DNA of 64,000 nt from positions 682,001-746,000 of the forward strand of contig CP052876.1 of assembly GCA_020881835.1 (NCBI GenBank). The letters run 5' to 3'. Origin of the DNA: Kineosporiaceae bacterium SCSIO 59966 (lineage in GTDB: Bacteria; Actinomycetota; Actinomycetes; Actinomycetales; SCSIO-59966). Below, one piece after another: positions 1-10,200 of this stretch. The position numbers and the translations under genes were made by a program. Numbering within the stretch: the stretch's first letter is position 1; each line of letters opens with the position of its first letter. Below the pieces are notes generated by a model. The model did not search any database, had not been told where the DNA came from, and saw only the letters and a list, made by a program, of their open reading frames with translations.

Positions 1-330
1 CGCCTGTCGCAGTACCTGGCCCGGGTTGACACCGCGGCCGACGAGTTCCGCCGCCTGGCCCGAGCCTGCGGGTTCCCCGTCGACCCCGACCCCGCCCCCG
101 AGCACGACGCCGGGCAGCCCGAGCACGACGCCGGGCAGCCCGAGCCCGCCGCCGGGCAGCCCGATGACGACACCGACCAGCCCGAGCCCGCCACGCTGTC
201 CGAGTGGGTTGCCCGCCGCGTGGCCCGCCTCAAGCCCGGCGAGTCCTGGGACTTCAACCCTGAACCGCCACGCCGGTTCACCCGGATCGATCCCGACCCG
301 CGCGAGTACACCGGGCCGCCGCCGTTCTGA
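1..330 (+). CDS. C-terminal fragment of an unrecognised protein
   Basis: The frame is open from the first base of the window to a TGA at 328-330 (109 codons); the start lies outside. The fragment begins with a helical, charged stretch (RLSQYLARVDTAADEFRRL). It continues into a low-complexity linker built on a 7-residue repeat (EHDAGQP twice, then EPAAGQP and DDDTDQP) and ends in a proline-rich tail, EYTGPPPF. I do not recognise the family. Proline-rich tails of this kind occur at the ends of actinobacterial DUF222/HNH proteins, but no diagnostic motif is visible here. Confidence 0.6.
   Translation, partial: RLSQYLARVDTAADEFRRLARACGFPVDPDPAPEHDAGQPEHDAGQPEPAAGQPDDDTDQPEPATLSEWVARRVARLKPGESWDFNPEPPRRFTRIDPDPREYTGPPPF
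100..183 (+). repeat. 21-bp tandem repeat inside the first gene
   Basis: Units at 100-120 and 121-141 are identical, 142-162 is a close variant and 163-183 a degenerate fourth. Each encodes seven residues, so the reading frame is kept. It forms a Pro/Asp/Glu/Gln-rich linker. Confidence 0.8.
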
Positions 331-351
331 GACCGGTATCGGCTGGCCCCG

Positions 352-1548
352 CTACGTCCGGATGGACTCCGCCTCGTGAGGCTTGCCCCGTCTCTGCGGC
401 TCGAACTCCGGGAGCCGCTCGTCCACTCCGAGCAGCTCACCGATCGCGGCGACGCAGCGGGCCGCGGCCCGGCCGTCTCCGTAGGGGTTGACCGCCTCGG
501 CCATCGCCGCGTGGGCGGCGTCGTCGGTGAGCAGCCGGTCGACCTCGGCGACGACGACGTCCTCGGCCGTCCCGATCAGCCGGACGGTGCCGGCGTCCAC
601 GGCCTCTGGCCGTTCGGTGTTGTCCCGCAGCACGAGCACCGGCACGCCGAGGCTCGGCGCCTCCTCCTGCACCCCGCCGGAGTCCGACAGCACCACCCGG
701 GCACGGGACATCAGGTGCGCGAACTCCCCGTACGGCAGCGGCTCCGTGACCACCACGTTGCCCAGGCCCGCCAGCGGAGGCAGCACGACCTCCCGGACGA
801 CCGGGTTACGGTGCGCCGGCAGGACGAACACCGCCTCCGGGTGCGCCACCGCGAGCCGGGCCAAGGCCCGGGCGACCGCCGCCATCGGCTCGCCCCACGA
901 CTCGCGCCGGTGGGTGGTGACGAGCACCAGCGGCCGGCCGCGGCCGCCGTCCGGACTGTCCAACGCCTTGAGCGCCGGGTCCGTGAACGGCACCCGCCGG
1001 CCCACGGTCTCCAGCAGCGCGTCGATCACCGTGTTCCCGGTGACCGTGATGTCACCGGCCGGGACCGCCTCGCGCAGCAGGTTCTCCCGGCTCGCCGGGG
1101 TCGGCGCCAGGTGCAGCGCGGCCAGCCGGGTGGTGAGCCGCCGGTTCATCTCCTCGGGGAACGGGGAGTACACGTCGTCGGTGCGCAGCCCGGCCTCGAC
1201 GTGCACGACCGGGATCCGCTGGTAGAACGCGGCCAGCGCCGCGGCCGTCGACGTCGTCGTGTCCCCCTGGACGACGACCGCGTCCGGCCGGACCCGCTCG
1301 AGGACCGCGGTCAGCCGCTCTAGGGTGCGGGTGGTCACCGCGGCGAGCGACTGCCGCGGGGTGATCACGTCGAGGTCGTCGTCCGGGACGATCCCGAACA
1401 GCTCGTTGACCTGGTCGAGCATCTCCCGGTGCTGCCCGGTCACGGTCACGTGGACGTCGAGCCGCGGGTGCTCGCGCGCCGCCCGGACCACCGGGGCCAT
1501 CTTGATCGCCTCGGGGCGGGTGCCGTAGACGGGCATGACCAGGGGCAT
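352..1548 (-). CDS. wecB: UDP-N-acetylglucosamine 2-epimerase (non-hydrolysing)
   Basis: This 398-residue protein is full length for the family that interconverts UDP-GlcNAc and UDP-ManNAc in the cytoplasm. The family signatures appear in order: GTRPEAIKMAPVV at residues 9-21, QGDTTT, HVEAGLRT, PEEMNRRLT, THRRESWG and SDSGGVQEEAPSLGVPVLVLRDNTERPE near the C-terminus. The ATG at 1548 is preceded at 7 nt by TAGCCT and by no Shine-Dalgarno, which suggests a leaderless message. It is divergent from the MFS gene. The likely role is UDP-ManNAc supply for the glycan locus downstream; the dehydrogenase at 19654-20910 is a plausible next step. Confidence 0.95.
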   Translation of the reverse strand: MPLVMPVYGTRPEAIKMAPVVRAAREHPRLDVHVTVTGQHREMLDQVNELFGIVPDDDLDVITPRQSLAAVTTRTLERLTAVLERVRPDAVVVQGDTTTSTAAALAAFYQRIPVVHVEAGLRTDDVYSPFPEEMNRRLTTRLAALHLAPTPASRENLLREAVPAGDITVTGNTVIDALLETVGRRVPFTDPALKALDSPDGGRGRPLVLVTTHRRESWGEPMAAVARALARLAVAHPEAVFVLPAHRNPVVREVVLPPLAGLGNVVVTEPLPYGEFAHLMSRARVVLSDSGGVQEEAPSLGVPVLVLRDNTERPEAVDAGTVRLIGTAEDVVVAEVDRLLTDDAAHAAMAEAVNPYGDGRAAARCVAAIGELLGVDERLPEFEPQRRGKPHEAESIRT

Positions 1549-1555
1549 GGCGGCA

Positions 1556-1561
1556 AGGCTA
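1556..1561 (-). promoter_or_regulatory. -10 box of wecB (leaderless)
   Basis: TAGCCT on the minus strand, 7 nt before the wecB ATG. There is no Shine-Dalgarno between them. Confidence 0.55.
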
Positions 1562-1622
1562 CGGGGGAGGGGTGAGAGGGTCGGCGTGCTGCGTCCTGGC
1601 GCGACCTGGGACGCTCTGCCGG

Positions 1623-2772
1623 ATGGAGGCGGACGCCGGCGTCACACCGGGCCGCGAGCCGTGGTGGGGGCCCGCCGGCGCGGTAGCGGCGTTCGCCCTC
1701 GCTCTGTCCGTGGCGTCCGTCGCGGTCCCCCTGCTCATCGTCGGCGCCGGCTACAGCACGGCGTCCGTCGGCGTCCTCATCGCCGTCTCCGCCGTCACCC
1801 AGATGGCGGTCCGGTTCCCGGATCGGGGCGGTGCTGCGCCGCGTGGCCGACAAGGACCTCGTCGGGGCTGCGGCGGTGCTCATGGCCGTCGGTGCCGCCG
1901 TGCTGCTGCTGCCGCTCAGCCTGCCGACCATCGTCGCCTCGCAGCTGCTCCAGGGCGCCGCGCGCGGATTCTTCTGGACCGGGGTGCAGACCCATGCCGT
2001 GCGAACCGGAGCGACCGCCGCCCGGGGCCTCGCCGCGGTGAACCTGGCCTCCGGCGTCGGCCTCGTCGCGGGTCCCCCGCTCGCCGGGCTGCTGCTGGAG
2101 ATCTCGGCGTCCGCGGCGATGGCGCTGGCGGCCGCCGCCGCCGCTGTGGGACTGCTGCCGGTGGCGCTGATGGCGCGACTGCCGGTCTTCTCGGCCGCCG
2201 CGCAGACCCGCGGGACCACTGCGGTGTCCCGCCGCCGGGAGGTGCGAGCCGGGTCGTGGGGCTCGGCGGCGGCCGGCGGCTGGCAGGGCGTCATGAGCGC
2301 CTACGTCCCCGTCCTGCTCGCCCAGGCGGGCTCGTCGTCGACGTTCGTCGGCGCCACCGTCGGAGCCGCGAACGCGGCGACCATCGCCGCCGGCTGGTTC
2401 TCCCGGTTCGTGCCGAGCCGCCGGCTCCTCCCCGGCACCGCGTTCGGCATCGCCGTCACCGGCCTCGGCCTCGCGGTGTTTGCGATCGGCGTCCCTGTCC
2501 CCGCGCTGGCCGGGGCGGCGCTCGTCGCCTCGGGACTCGGCATGGGCGCGCTGCAGACCCTCGGCCCGGCCGCCGCGGCGGAGGCTGTTGCGCCGAACGA
2601 GCGCGGGGACGCCATGGCGGCCGTCGGCCTCTACCGGGCAGGCGCGTCGTTTGCGGCGCCGCTCGGTGTCGCCGCCCTGGTCCTCGTGCTGCCGCTCGGC
2701 TGGGCGCTCGCCGTCGCGGGTACGGCCATCGCGGCGCCCGCGATCACGGCGACCGGCCGAGGACGCCGCTGA
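1623..2772 (+). pseudogene. MFS-type permease with a single-base frameshift
   Basis: The N-terminal part (MEADAGVTPGREPWWGP, then two hydrophobic helices) reads from the ATG at 1623 as far as ...VTQMAVRF near 1818. The remainder reads in the +1 frame from about 1819 (RIGAVLRRVADKDLVGAA...) to the TGA at 2770. Removing one C from the CCC run at 1817-1819 would give a continuous transporter of about 382 residues, with MAVRFRIGAVLRR as the usual basic loop between helices 2 and 3. Substrate unknown. Either this is a real recent inactivation or a base-calling error; the rest of the downstream frame is intact, which favours a recent or artefactual event. Confidence 0.75.
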
Positions 2773-2791
2773 CGTCGTCGTCCGCGTTCGG

Positions 2792-3916
2792 CTACGGCCT
2801 GTCCGCCGAGGCAGTCGTGGCCAGGCGCGCCCGGTACTCCTCACGCGCCTGCTTCGACGCGTGGTGGCCGGACAGCTCGTGCAGGCCCTCGGGCACCGCG
2901 GCGTCCACCGTCGGGTGGACGTGCACGACCACCCGGTCGAGGTTCCCCGCCGCGTGCAACAGCTCGTGCTGCACCCGCTCGGCCACGTCGTGCGCCTCGG
3001 TGAGGCTCAGGCCGGCGTCCACGCCGATCTCCGCGTCGCCCTCCATCCGGTGCCCGGCCCAGCGGGCGCGCACCTCGCCGACGAGGACGACGCCGGGCAC
3101 GGACTGCGCCGCCCGCCGCATCCGGTCCAGCACCTCGGGGTCGACGCCGTCCATGAGCCGCCGGACGATGATGACGAGCGAGTTGACGAGGATGGCGGCG
3201 ATGGCGACCGCGATGAGCAGGCCGGCGATGGCGTCGGCGCGCTCGAAGCCCGCCATCACCCCGAGCGCGCCGAGGACGACGGCGATCGAGGTGTACCCGT
3301 CGGCGCGGGCGTGCTGGCCCTCGGCGATGAGCGCTGCCGACCCGATCCGCCGGCCGGTGCGGATCCGGTAGACCGCCACCGCCTCGTTGCCGGCGAAGCC
3401 GACGACGCCGGCGGCGAGCACCCAGCCCAGGTTCGTGACCTCGCGCGGGTTGATCAGGGCGTCGATCGACTCCCAGACGATGAGCACGATGGTGGCGATG
3501 ATGACCAGCGAGATGAACAGGCCGACGAGGTCCTCGGCGCGGCGGTAGCCGTACGGGTACCTGCTCGTCGGGCGACGCCGCCCGAGCCGGAAGGCGATGA
3601 TCAGCGGGATCGTCGTCGCGGCGTGGCCGAGGTTGTGGATCGTGTCGGCCAGCAGCGCGATCGACCCCGAGACGGCCACGATGACCACCTGCGCCAGTGC
3701 GGTGGCCATCATCCCGGCCAGGCCGATCCACGCCGTCCGGATGCCGTCGCGCGCCGACTCCTCGGCGGTCAGGATCGCGTCGTTCGCGTCGTGGGCGTGG
3801 GGGACCAGGGCGTGCCTGACCCGGGCCAGCAGTCCGGTGCCGTGGTCGTGGACGTGGTCGTGGCCGTGGTCGTGCTCCTGGACGTCGTGGTCGTGGACGT
3901 CGTGGTCGTCGGTCAT
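2792..3916 (-). CDS. Cation diffusion facilitator (zinc-type exporter)
   Basis: This 374-residue integral membrane protein of the CDF family exports divalent metal in exchange for protons. The N-terminus is a His/Asp-rich tail ([11 protein letters not shown]...), probably metal binding. Six hydrophobic helices follow, with metal-site motifs ADTIHNLGHA in helix 2 and EGQHARADGY in helix 5 (the HxxxD type), then a cytoplasmic C-terminal domain with HVHP and AEIGVD. The ATG at 3916 overlaps the stop of the ArsR gene by 4 bp (ATGA), so the two are translationally coupled. The His-rich tail and the His site in the regulator favour zinc; other divalent metals are not excluded. Confidence 0.93.
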   Translation of the reverse strand: MTDDHDVHDHDVQEHDHGHDHVHDHGTGLLARVRHALVPHAHDANDAILTAEESARDGIRTAWIGLAGMMATALAQVVIVAVSGSIALLADTIHNLGHAATTIPLIIAFRLGRRRPTSRYPYGYRRAEDLVGLFISLVIIATIVLIVWESIDALINPREVTNLGWVLAAGVVGFAGNEAVAVYRIRTGRRIGSAALIAEGQHARADGYTSIAVVLGALGVMAGFERADAIAGLLIAVAIAAILVNSLVIIVRRLMDGVDPEVLDRMRRAAQSVPGVVLVGEVRARWAGHRMEGDAEIGVDAGLSLTEAHDVAERVQHELLHAAGNLDRVVVHVHPTVDAAVPEGLHELSGHHASKQAREEYRARLATTASADRP

Positions 3917-4287
3917 CGGGGGAGCTCCTCGGCGTGGTGGGCCGGGACGCCCGGGCCGCCGTGCTCGGCGTGGCGCACCGCGTCCACGACCAGCTGGGCG
4001 ATGTGGTCGTTCTCGATCCGGTAGTAGACGAACGTCCCCTCGCGGCGGGTGGCGACGACGCGCGCCAGCCGCAACCGGGCGAGGTGCTGGGACACCGCGG
4101 GGGCCGGTTTGCCGACGATGCGGGCCAGGTCGCCCACGGAGAGCTCCGCGTCGAGCAGCGCCCACAGCAGCCGCAGCCGGGTCTCGTCGGCCAGCATCTG
4201 CAGGGTCAGCACGGTCTCGCTGACGAGCGCCGGGTCCAGCTCGCTACCTGGTCCTTTGTCTGCGTGCACACGCAGATACTGACACAC
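3913..4287 (-). CDS. ArsR/SmtB-family metal sensor repressor
   Basis: This 124-residue winged-helix repressor has the recognition helix region [15 protein letters not shown]. The C-terminal helix ([17 protein letters not shown]) aligns with the alpha-5 zinc site of CzrA/SmtB: the His at the first position and the H..H pair are present, while the leading Asp is Asn. It most likely represses the coupled CDF gene and is released by zinc. The longest frame starts with GTG at 4287, but an 18-bp palindrome (4259-4276), a good operator candidate, would then lie inside the coding region. The real start may therefore be downstream, near residue 16-22 of this frame; the conserved domain begins at about residue 22. 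Confidence 0.9.
   Translation of the reverse strand: MCQYLRVHADKGPGSELDPALVSETVLTLQMLADETRLRLLWALLDAELSVGDLARIVGKPAPAVSQHLARLRLARVVATRREGTFVYYRIENDHIAQLVVDAVRHAEHGGPGVPAHHAEELPR
4259..4276. promoter_or_regulatory. Candidate ArsR operator, perfect 8-2-8 palindrome
   Basis: TCTGCGTG-CA-CACGCAGA is a perfect inverted repeat with a 2-bp centre between the sensor/exporter operon and the divergent acyl-CoA dehydrogenase gene. Position and symmetry suit a dimeric ArsR protein. Confidence 0.5.
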
Positions 4288-4345
4288 GCCTGACGGCCGG
4301 CGAGAACCCGGCCCGGCCTCTCCGGTCGACGTCCGGGGCTCCGAG

Positions 4346-4351
4346 TACGGT
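4346..4351 (+). promoter_or_regulatory. -10 box of the acyl-CoA dehydrogenase gene
   Basis: TACGGT, 7 nt before the GTG at 4359, with no Shine-Dalgarno. This fits leaderless initiation and decides between the GTG at 4350 and the one at 4359. Confidence 0.5.
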
Positions 4352-4358
4352 GAGAGCC

Positions 4359-5516
4359 GTGAGCGACTTCGACCTCTTCCGGCTCAGTGACGACCACGAG
4401 GCGCTGCGCGAGGCGGTGCGCGCCGTCGCCGAGGACAAGGTGGCCCCGCACGCCGCGCACGTGGACGAGACCGGCGAGTTCCCCCAGGCCTCCTACGACG
4501 CGTTGCGGGCCAGCGACTTCCACGCCCCGCACATCCCCGAGGAGTACGGCGGGGCCGGCGCCGACGCGCTGGCCACCTGCCTGGTCATCGAGGAGGTCGC
4601 CCGGGTCTGCGCGTCGAGCTCGCTCATCCCCGCGGTCAACAAGCTCGGCACGATGCCGCTGCTGCTCGCCGCCTCCGAGGACGTGCTCAAGCGGTACCTG
4701 CCGCCGGTCGCGTCCGGGGAGGCGATGTTCTCCTACGGCCTGTCCGAGCGGGAGGCCGGCTCGGACACCGCGTCGATGCGCACCCGCGCGGTCGCCGACG
4801 GCGACGAGTGGGTGATCTCCGGGCAGAAGTCGTGGATCACCAACGCCGGCGTCAGCGAGTACTACACGGTCATGGCCGTCACCGACCCCGACGGCCCGCG
4901 CGGCGGCAACGTCACCGCGTTCGTCCTGCACCGCGACGATCCCGGCTTCACGATGGCCGAGCCCGAGCGCAAGATGGGCATCAAGGGCTCCCCGACCCGC
5001 GAGCTGCTCTTCGACAAGGTCCGGATCGGCGACGACCGCCGCGTCGGCGACGTCGGCCAGGGCCTGAAGATCGCGCTGCGGACCCTCGACCACACCCGGG
5101 TCACCATCGGCGCCCAGGCCCTCGGCATCGCCCAGGGCGCCCTGGACGCCACCGTCTCCTACGTCAAGGAGCGCCGCCAGTTCGGCAAGCCCATCGCCGA
5201 GTTCCAGGGCGTGCAGTTCATGCTCGCCGACATGGCGATGGCGGTCGAGAGCGCCCGGCAGATGGTCTACGCGGCCGCGGCGAAGAGCGAGCGCAACGAC
5301 CCGGACCTGTCGTTCTTCGGTGCCGCCGCCAAGGCCTACGCCTCGGACGTCGCGATGCGGGTGACGACGGACGCCGTCCAGCTGTTCGGCGGGTACGGGT
5401 ACACCCGGGACTACCCGGTCGAGCGGATGATGCGTGACGCGAAGATCACCCAGATCTACGAGGGGACCAACCAGATCCAGCGGCTCGTCATGGCGCGCCA
5501 GCTGCTCAAGGGGTGA
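4359..5516 (+). CDS. Acyl-CoA dehydrogenase
   Basis: A 385-residue flavoenzyme that oxidises acyl-CoA to trans-2-enoyl-CoA and passes electrons to ETF. It contains the FAD/substrate signatures [11 protein letters not shown] and [10 protein letters not shown], the family motif [18 protein letters not shown], and [14 protein letters not shown] near the C-terminus carrying the catalytic glutamate. Length is typical of short/medium-chain enzymes, but the chain specificity cannot be read from the sequence. The GTG at 4359 is preferred to the one at 4350 because of its -10 spacing. The stop overlaps the next start (GTGA at 5513), although the products are functionally unrelated. Confidence 0.95.
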   Translation: MSDFDLFRLSDDHEALREAVRAVAEDKVAPHAAHVDETGEFPQASYDALRASDFHAPHIPEEYGGAGADALATCLVIEEVARVCASSSLIPAVNKLGTMPLLLAASEDVLKRYLPPVASGEAMFSYGLSEREAGSDTASMRTRAVADGDEWVISGQKSWITNAGVSEYYTVMAVTDPDGPRGGNVTAFVLHRDDPGFTMAEPERKMGIKGSPTRELLFDKVRIGDDRRVGDVGQGLKIALRTLDHTRVTIGAQALGIAQGALDATVSYVKERRQFGKPIAEFQGVQFMLADMAMAVESARQMVYAAAAKSERNDPDLSFFGAAAKAYASDVAMRVTTDAVQLFGGYGYTRDYPVERMMRDAKITQIYEGTNQIQRLVMARQLLKG

Positions 5517-7282
5517 CCGCCCTGCCCTCCCTGCGCCGCTTGCTGGGCGGCAGGGCGGCGACGGCGGCGCCGGCACTGGTGGACGCGCACCGCCCGGCGC
5601 AGATGCCCGACATCCCCGTCGTGCGGCGCGCCGAGCTGCCGGTGCGCCGGCCCGACCTGCGAGTCGCCGTCATCCTCGACCCGTTCTCCGAGACCGCGTT
5701 CGCCCCGGAGTGGCAGCAGATCACCTTCAACAAGGGCAACTGGCACGACCGCCTGGCCGGCGACCCGCCCGACCTGCTGTTCGTCGAGTCCGCCTGGCAG
5801 GGCAACCGGGGCAAGTGGCGGTACACGATGACCGCCGCCGACGCCCCGCGCGAGCCGCTGCGTGACCTCGTCGCCTGGTGCCGCGACCGCGGCGTCCCGA
5901 CGGTGTTCTGGAACAAGGAGGACCCGCCGAACTACGACCGGTTCATCGACACTGCCCGGCTGTTCGACTGGGTGTTCACCGTCGACGCCGACCGGCTGCC
6001 CGCCTACCGCGCCGACCTCGGCCACGACCGGGTCGGTGTGCTGCCGTTCGCCGCCCAGCCCCTCGTGCACAACCCCGTCCTGCCCGAGCGGGCCCGCGAG
6101 CACGACGTCGTCTTCGCCGGCACGTTCTTCGCCGAGAAGCACCCGGTGCGCCGCGAGCAGATGGCCACCGTGCTCGAGCCCGCCACCGCCTTCGGCCTGC
6201 ACATCTACTCCCGGATGCAGGGGGACGACGAGCGCTACCAGTTCCCCGACCGGTACGCCCCGCACGTCGTCGGGTCGCTGCCGTACGAGCGGATGCTGGA
6301 CGCGTACAAGGCCTACAAGGTGTTCCTCAACGTCAACTCCGTCGTCGAGTCGCCCAGCACGTGCGCCCGCCGGGTCTTCGAGCTGTCCGCGTGCGCCACC
6401 CCCGTCGTCTCCGGCTGGTCTAACGGCATCGAGACCATCCTCGGGGACCGGGTCGCCGTCGTGCGCACCCCGCAGGAGACCACCGACGTCCTCACCCGCT
6501 ACCTGCACGACCCCGAGTCGCGTGACCGCGCCGCCCACCGCGCTCGCCGGCTCGTGCTGGCCGAGCACACCTACGGCCACCGCGTCGACACCGTGCTGCG
6601 CGCCGTCGGCCTGCCCGCTCCCTCGACGAGGACCACCGCCACCGTCGTCGTCCCGGTCCAGCCCGGCGACTCGGTCGACGACCTGCTCGCCGCGGTCGCC
6701 CGCCAGGACCTGCGGGACCTGCAGGTCGTCCTCACCGGTCCCGGCCTCGACGCCGCCGACCTGACCGGCCGGGCCCGGCGCGCCGGCCTGCCGGACGTCG
6801 TCGTGGCAGCCGCCGACCGCCCCGGAGCGGGGGCCGCCGTCGCCGCCGCCCTGCCCGCCGCGGACGGCGACGTGCTCGCCGTCCTGTCCGCCGGGCACCA
6901 CTACGGCCCCGCGTACCTGTCCGACCTGCTGCAGGCGTACACGTTCACCGACGCCGACCTCGTCGGCAAGGGCGCCCACTACGTCCACGACCCGCGCCGC
7001 GGCGGCGTCGTCCTCGTCGACCCCCACCTCGAGCACCGCTACACCGACCGGGTGCACCCGGGATCCCTGGTCCTGCGCCGTGATGTGGCTCAGCAGGTGT
7101 GGTCAGCGGCCGCTGGCATCGATGCTGCGGACGCCGGCGGGCTGCTGGAGGCCTGCCGCCGCGCGCGCGTCGGCACCTACTCCACCGACCGGTTCGAGTT
7201 CGCCGTCACCGCCCCACCAGCAGGCCGCCTCACCGGCCCGCTGCTGCCGGGGCAGGTCCCGGACGTCGTGGAGGTCCGGTGA
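5513..7282 (+). CDS. CgeB-like glycosyltransferase fused to a GT2-like domain lacking DxD
   Basis: 589 residues. Residues ~55-370 resemble CgeB/DUF3880-type GT-B transferases: [36 protein letters not shown] and the donor-site segment [16 protein letters not shown]. Residues ~375-589 form a GT2-like fold ([20 protein letters not shown]). Where a DxD motif is expected it has [11 protein letters not shown] (from residue 459), so this half probably does not bind metal-sugar as a standard GT2 does. The same YGP-x-x-L pattern with intact aspartates occurs in the gene at 10826. The start is the GTG that overlaps the previous stop. It is the first gene of an overlapping series and is predicted to be cytoplasmic, adding sugars to a surface glycan; acceptor and donor unknown. 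Confidence 0.8.
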   Translation: MTALPSLRRLLGGRAATAAPALVDAHRPAQMPDIPVVRRAELPVRRPDLRVAVILDPFSETAFAPEWQQITFNKGNWHDRLAGDPPDLLFVESAWQGNRGKWRYTMTAADAPREPLRDLVAWCRDRGVPTVFWNKEDPPNYDRFIDTARLFDWVFTVDADRLPAYRADLGHDRVGVLPFAAQPLVHNPVLPERAREHDVVFAGTFFAEKHPVRREQMATVLEPATAFGLHIYSRMQGDDERYQFPDRYAPHVVGSLPYERMLDAYKAYKVFLNVNSVVESPSTCARRVFELSACATPVVSGWSNGIETILGDRVAVVRTPQETTDVLTRYLHDPESRDRAAHRARRLVLAEHTYGHRVDTVLRAVGLPAPSTRTTATVVVPVQPGDSVDDLLAAVARQDLRDLQVVLTGPGLDAADLTGRARRAGLPDVVVAAADRPGAGAAVAAALPAADGDVLAVLSAGHHYGPAYLSDLLQAYTFTDADLVGKGAHYVHDPRRGGVVLVDPHLEHRYTDRVHPGSLVLRRDVAQQVWSAAAGIDAADAGGLLEACRRARVGTYSTDRFEFAVTAPPAGRLTGPLLPGQVPDVVEVR

Positions 7283-10200
7283 GCGACACCGCCGACACAA
7301 CTGGCGTGCGCGCCGAGCTGCGCCGGACCCCGCCGCAGGCACCCCGCCGGCTGCGGGTCGTCGTCGTCACCCGGCTCGCCGGCGGGGGCACCGGCCCCGG
7401 CGCCCAGCTCGTCCGCGCCGTCCGCACGCTCGGGCACCACGTCGTCCACCTCGACCCGACCGACCACCGCGGCCCGCTGCTGCGCCGGTGGGGGCCCGAC
7501 GTCCTGGTGCTCGCCGGCGACGGGCCGGCCACCGACCCAGCCACCGACCCAGCCACCGACCCGGCGAGCGACCTGTCCGGCGCCACCGTCGTCGACCTCA
7601 CCGACCTCCTGGGAGCCGGCGCCGCCTGGGAGGTCCTCGTCGCCGACGTCCCCCCCGACCCGGCCGCGGGAGCCGACGTGCTGGCTGTGACCAGCGGCCC
7701 ACCGGCTCCCCGGCACGCCACCGGCCTCGACGCGCTCGTCCGCGGCCGCCGCAGCGTGCGCCTGCTGGACCTCGCCGCCTCCGGCGCGCCGCGCGGGCTG
7801 GCCCTGCTCCAGGCACTGGACGCCGCGCCCGTCGTCCTCGACCTCACCCCGGCCGGCGGCTCGGGGAGTGCCGAGCACGCCCAGGTCCTGAGCACCGCCG
7901 CGGCCCGCGGCTGCCACGTCGTCCGCTGGGGCCCCGACGACGAGCCGCTCCCCGCGGTGGACGTGGACCCCGCCGGCCGGGCGGAGCGGGTCCGCCGCGC
8001 CGCCGGCGCCGGGCTGCTGGAGCACCGGGTCACGCAGCGGCTCGCCGGGCTGGGCCGGGACGACCGGCCGGAACCGGGCCCACCGCGGGTGGTCGCCGTC
8101 AGCGGCTGGTACGGGGCCGCGAACACCGGCGACGACCTCATCCTCGAGGCGGTCGCCGGCGCGCTCGAGCAGCGGGTGCCGGACGTGCTCGTCGAAGTCG
8201 CCGCGAGCGATCCGCGCCGGGTGCTCGCCCAGCACGGGCTGGCCGCGTTCCGCCGCACCGACACGGTCGCCGCCGAGGCCGTCGCCCGCCGTTCGACCGC
8301 CGTCGTCCACGGCGGCGGGGGACTCTGGCACGACCACGGGTTCGCGCTCAACGGCGGCCTGGCCGGGACCTTCACCGGCGCCAAGGGGTCACCGTCCGGG
8401 CAGGCGGCGCTGCCGCTCATGGGCGTCATGCTCGGCGCCCGCTACGACGTCGTCGGCATGGGCGTCGGCCCGCTGCGCGACCCGGACGCCGCCGCGGTCG
8501 TCGCCCACCTCGCCGGGCACGCCGACACCGTCACCGTGCGGGACGAGCCGTCCCGGGCGCTGCTGGAGTCCCTGCCCGACCACGGCGGCCGCCGCCCCCC
8601 GGTCACCGTCGCCCCGGACGTCGTCTACGGGCTGTCCCTGCCCGACCCGTTGCCCGCCCCGCGGCCGCAGGTCACCGCCGGCGACCGGCCCGTGATCGCC
8701 GTCAGCCTGCGCGAGTGGCCCCGCCGCGGAGCCGCCCTGGACGCCCTGCCCCGGCTGCTCGACGACCTCGCCGACCGGCTCGGCGCCCGGGTCGTCGGGG
8801 TGCCGATGATGGCGGCCGACCGGGACCTGCTGCGCCGGGTGCTCGCCGGCCTGCGCGCCCCCACCGAGGTGCTCGGCCGCAGCGCCGACGCCGGACAGCT
8901 CGTCGCCGACCTGGCCGCCTGCCGGCTGCTCGTCGCGATGCGGCTGCACGCCGCGCTGCTCGGGCACCGGGCCGGCGTCCCGGTCGTCGCCCTCGGCTAC
9001 GACGACAAGGTCCGCCACCACCTCGACCAGCTCGACCGCGGCCACCTCCTTGTGGACCTCGACGACCCGCCGGAGGTCCTCGCCGCCGCCCTGGCCACCG
9101 CCGCCGCCGAGCAGCGGCTGCCCGCCGCCACCCGGGAGACGGTCACCCGACTCGAGCAGGACGCCGCCGCCGCGCTCGCCGGGGTCGCCGACCGGATCGC
9201 CGCCACCCCGCCGGCGCCGGCCCGGCCCGCGCCGGTGCGTTGGGAGGGGCCCGCGACCGTGCCGGCGTGGACCGTCGGGTCCGGGCCGGGGCACCGGCGG
9301 CGCACCGGTCTGCGGATCGTGCTGTTCGACGGCCTGCTCGAGGAGCACGTGCCCGACGCCCTGGACCGGGCGCTGCGCGAGCGGGGCCACGAGGTGCTGC
9401 GCACCGGCCGGGTCTGGCACGGCACGAAGATGCCCCGCACCCCGCAGGACCGGGCCGCCCTGCACGCCGTCGTCGACACCGTCCTGGACGCCCGCCCCGA
9501 CGCCGTCCTCACCTTCCGCCCCGCGGCCCTGCGACCGGAGCAGACCGAGCGGTTGCGGGCCCGCGGCGTCCGGCTGCTGGCCTGGTTCTCCGACGACCCG
9601 GTGCTGTTCGCCGAGAGCACCCGGGAGATGGCCGGCCTGTACGACGTCACCTTGCACACCGGCGGGGAGGAGACCCTCGCGCTGTACGAGGCCGACGGCC
9701 ACCTCGGCGTGACCATGCCGTTCTTCGCCGACCCGCGGGTGTTCCCGCGGCGGTGGGCGGGCCCGGCGGCCGAGCACGACGTCGTGTTCCTCGGCAACAC
9801 CCACACCGGCGTCAAACGGCACCGCTACGACGTGCTCGCCGCCACCGGCCTGCCGGTGCGGATCTTCGGCAAGGTCGCCGAGGACCCCGCCGGCCTGCAC
9901 GCCGGGGTGCTCAGCAGCGACGCCGAGGTCGCCGACCTGCTCGCCCGAACCCGGATCGGGGTGAACATCCCGCAGCGGTTCGCCGACTACGCCGGCAGCC
10001 GGCACGACTTCCCGCAGCTGGCCGGGCTCGGCGAGTTCGTCACCCCCAGCCGGGTCGTGCAGTACGCCGCCACCGGCGTCCCCCAGGTCACCTACCGGCA
10101 CACCGAGCCCGCGGACGACGAGGCCCCCGGCGTCGTCGTCCGGGCCGGGGAGGACCTCGGCGCGGCCCTGCGCGACCTGCTCGCTGACCCCGACCGGCAG

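Noticed and set aside
1-330. First fragment as a transposase or DUF222/HNH remnant
   Set aside because: No catalytic residues, inverted repeats or HNH motif can be seen. Only the proline-rich ending is suggestive, which is not enough.
376-1323. Long antisense open frames opposite wecB and most other genes
   Set aside because: They arise from the GC-rich third positions of the true gene, give Arg/Pro/Gly/Ala-rich translations without domains, and have no promoter or Shine-Dalgarno.
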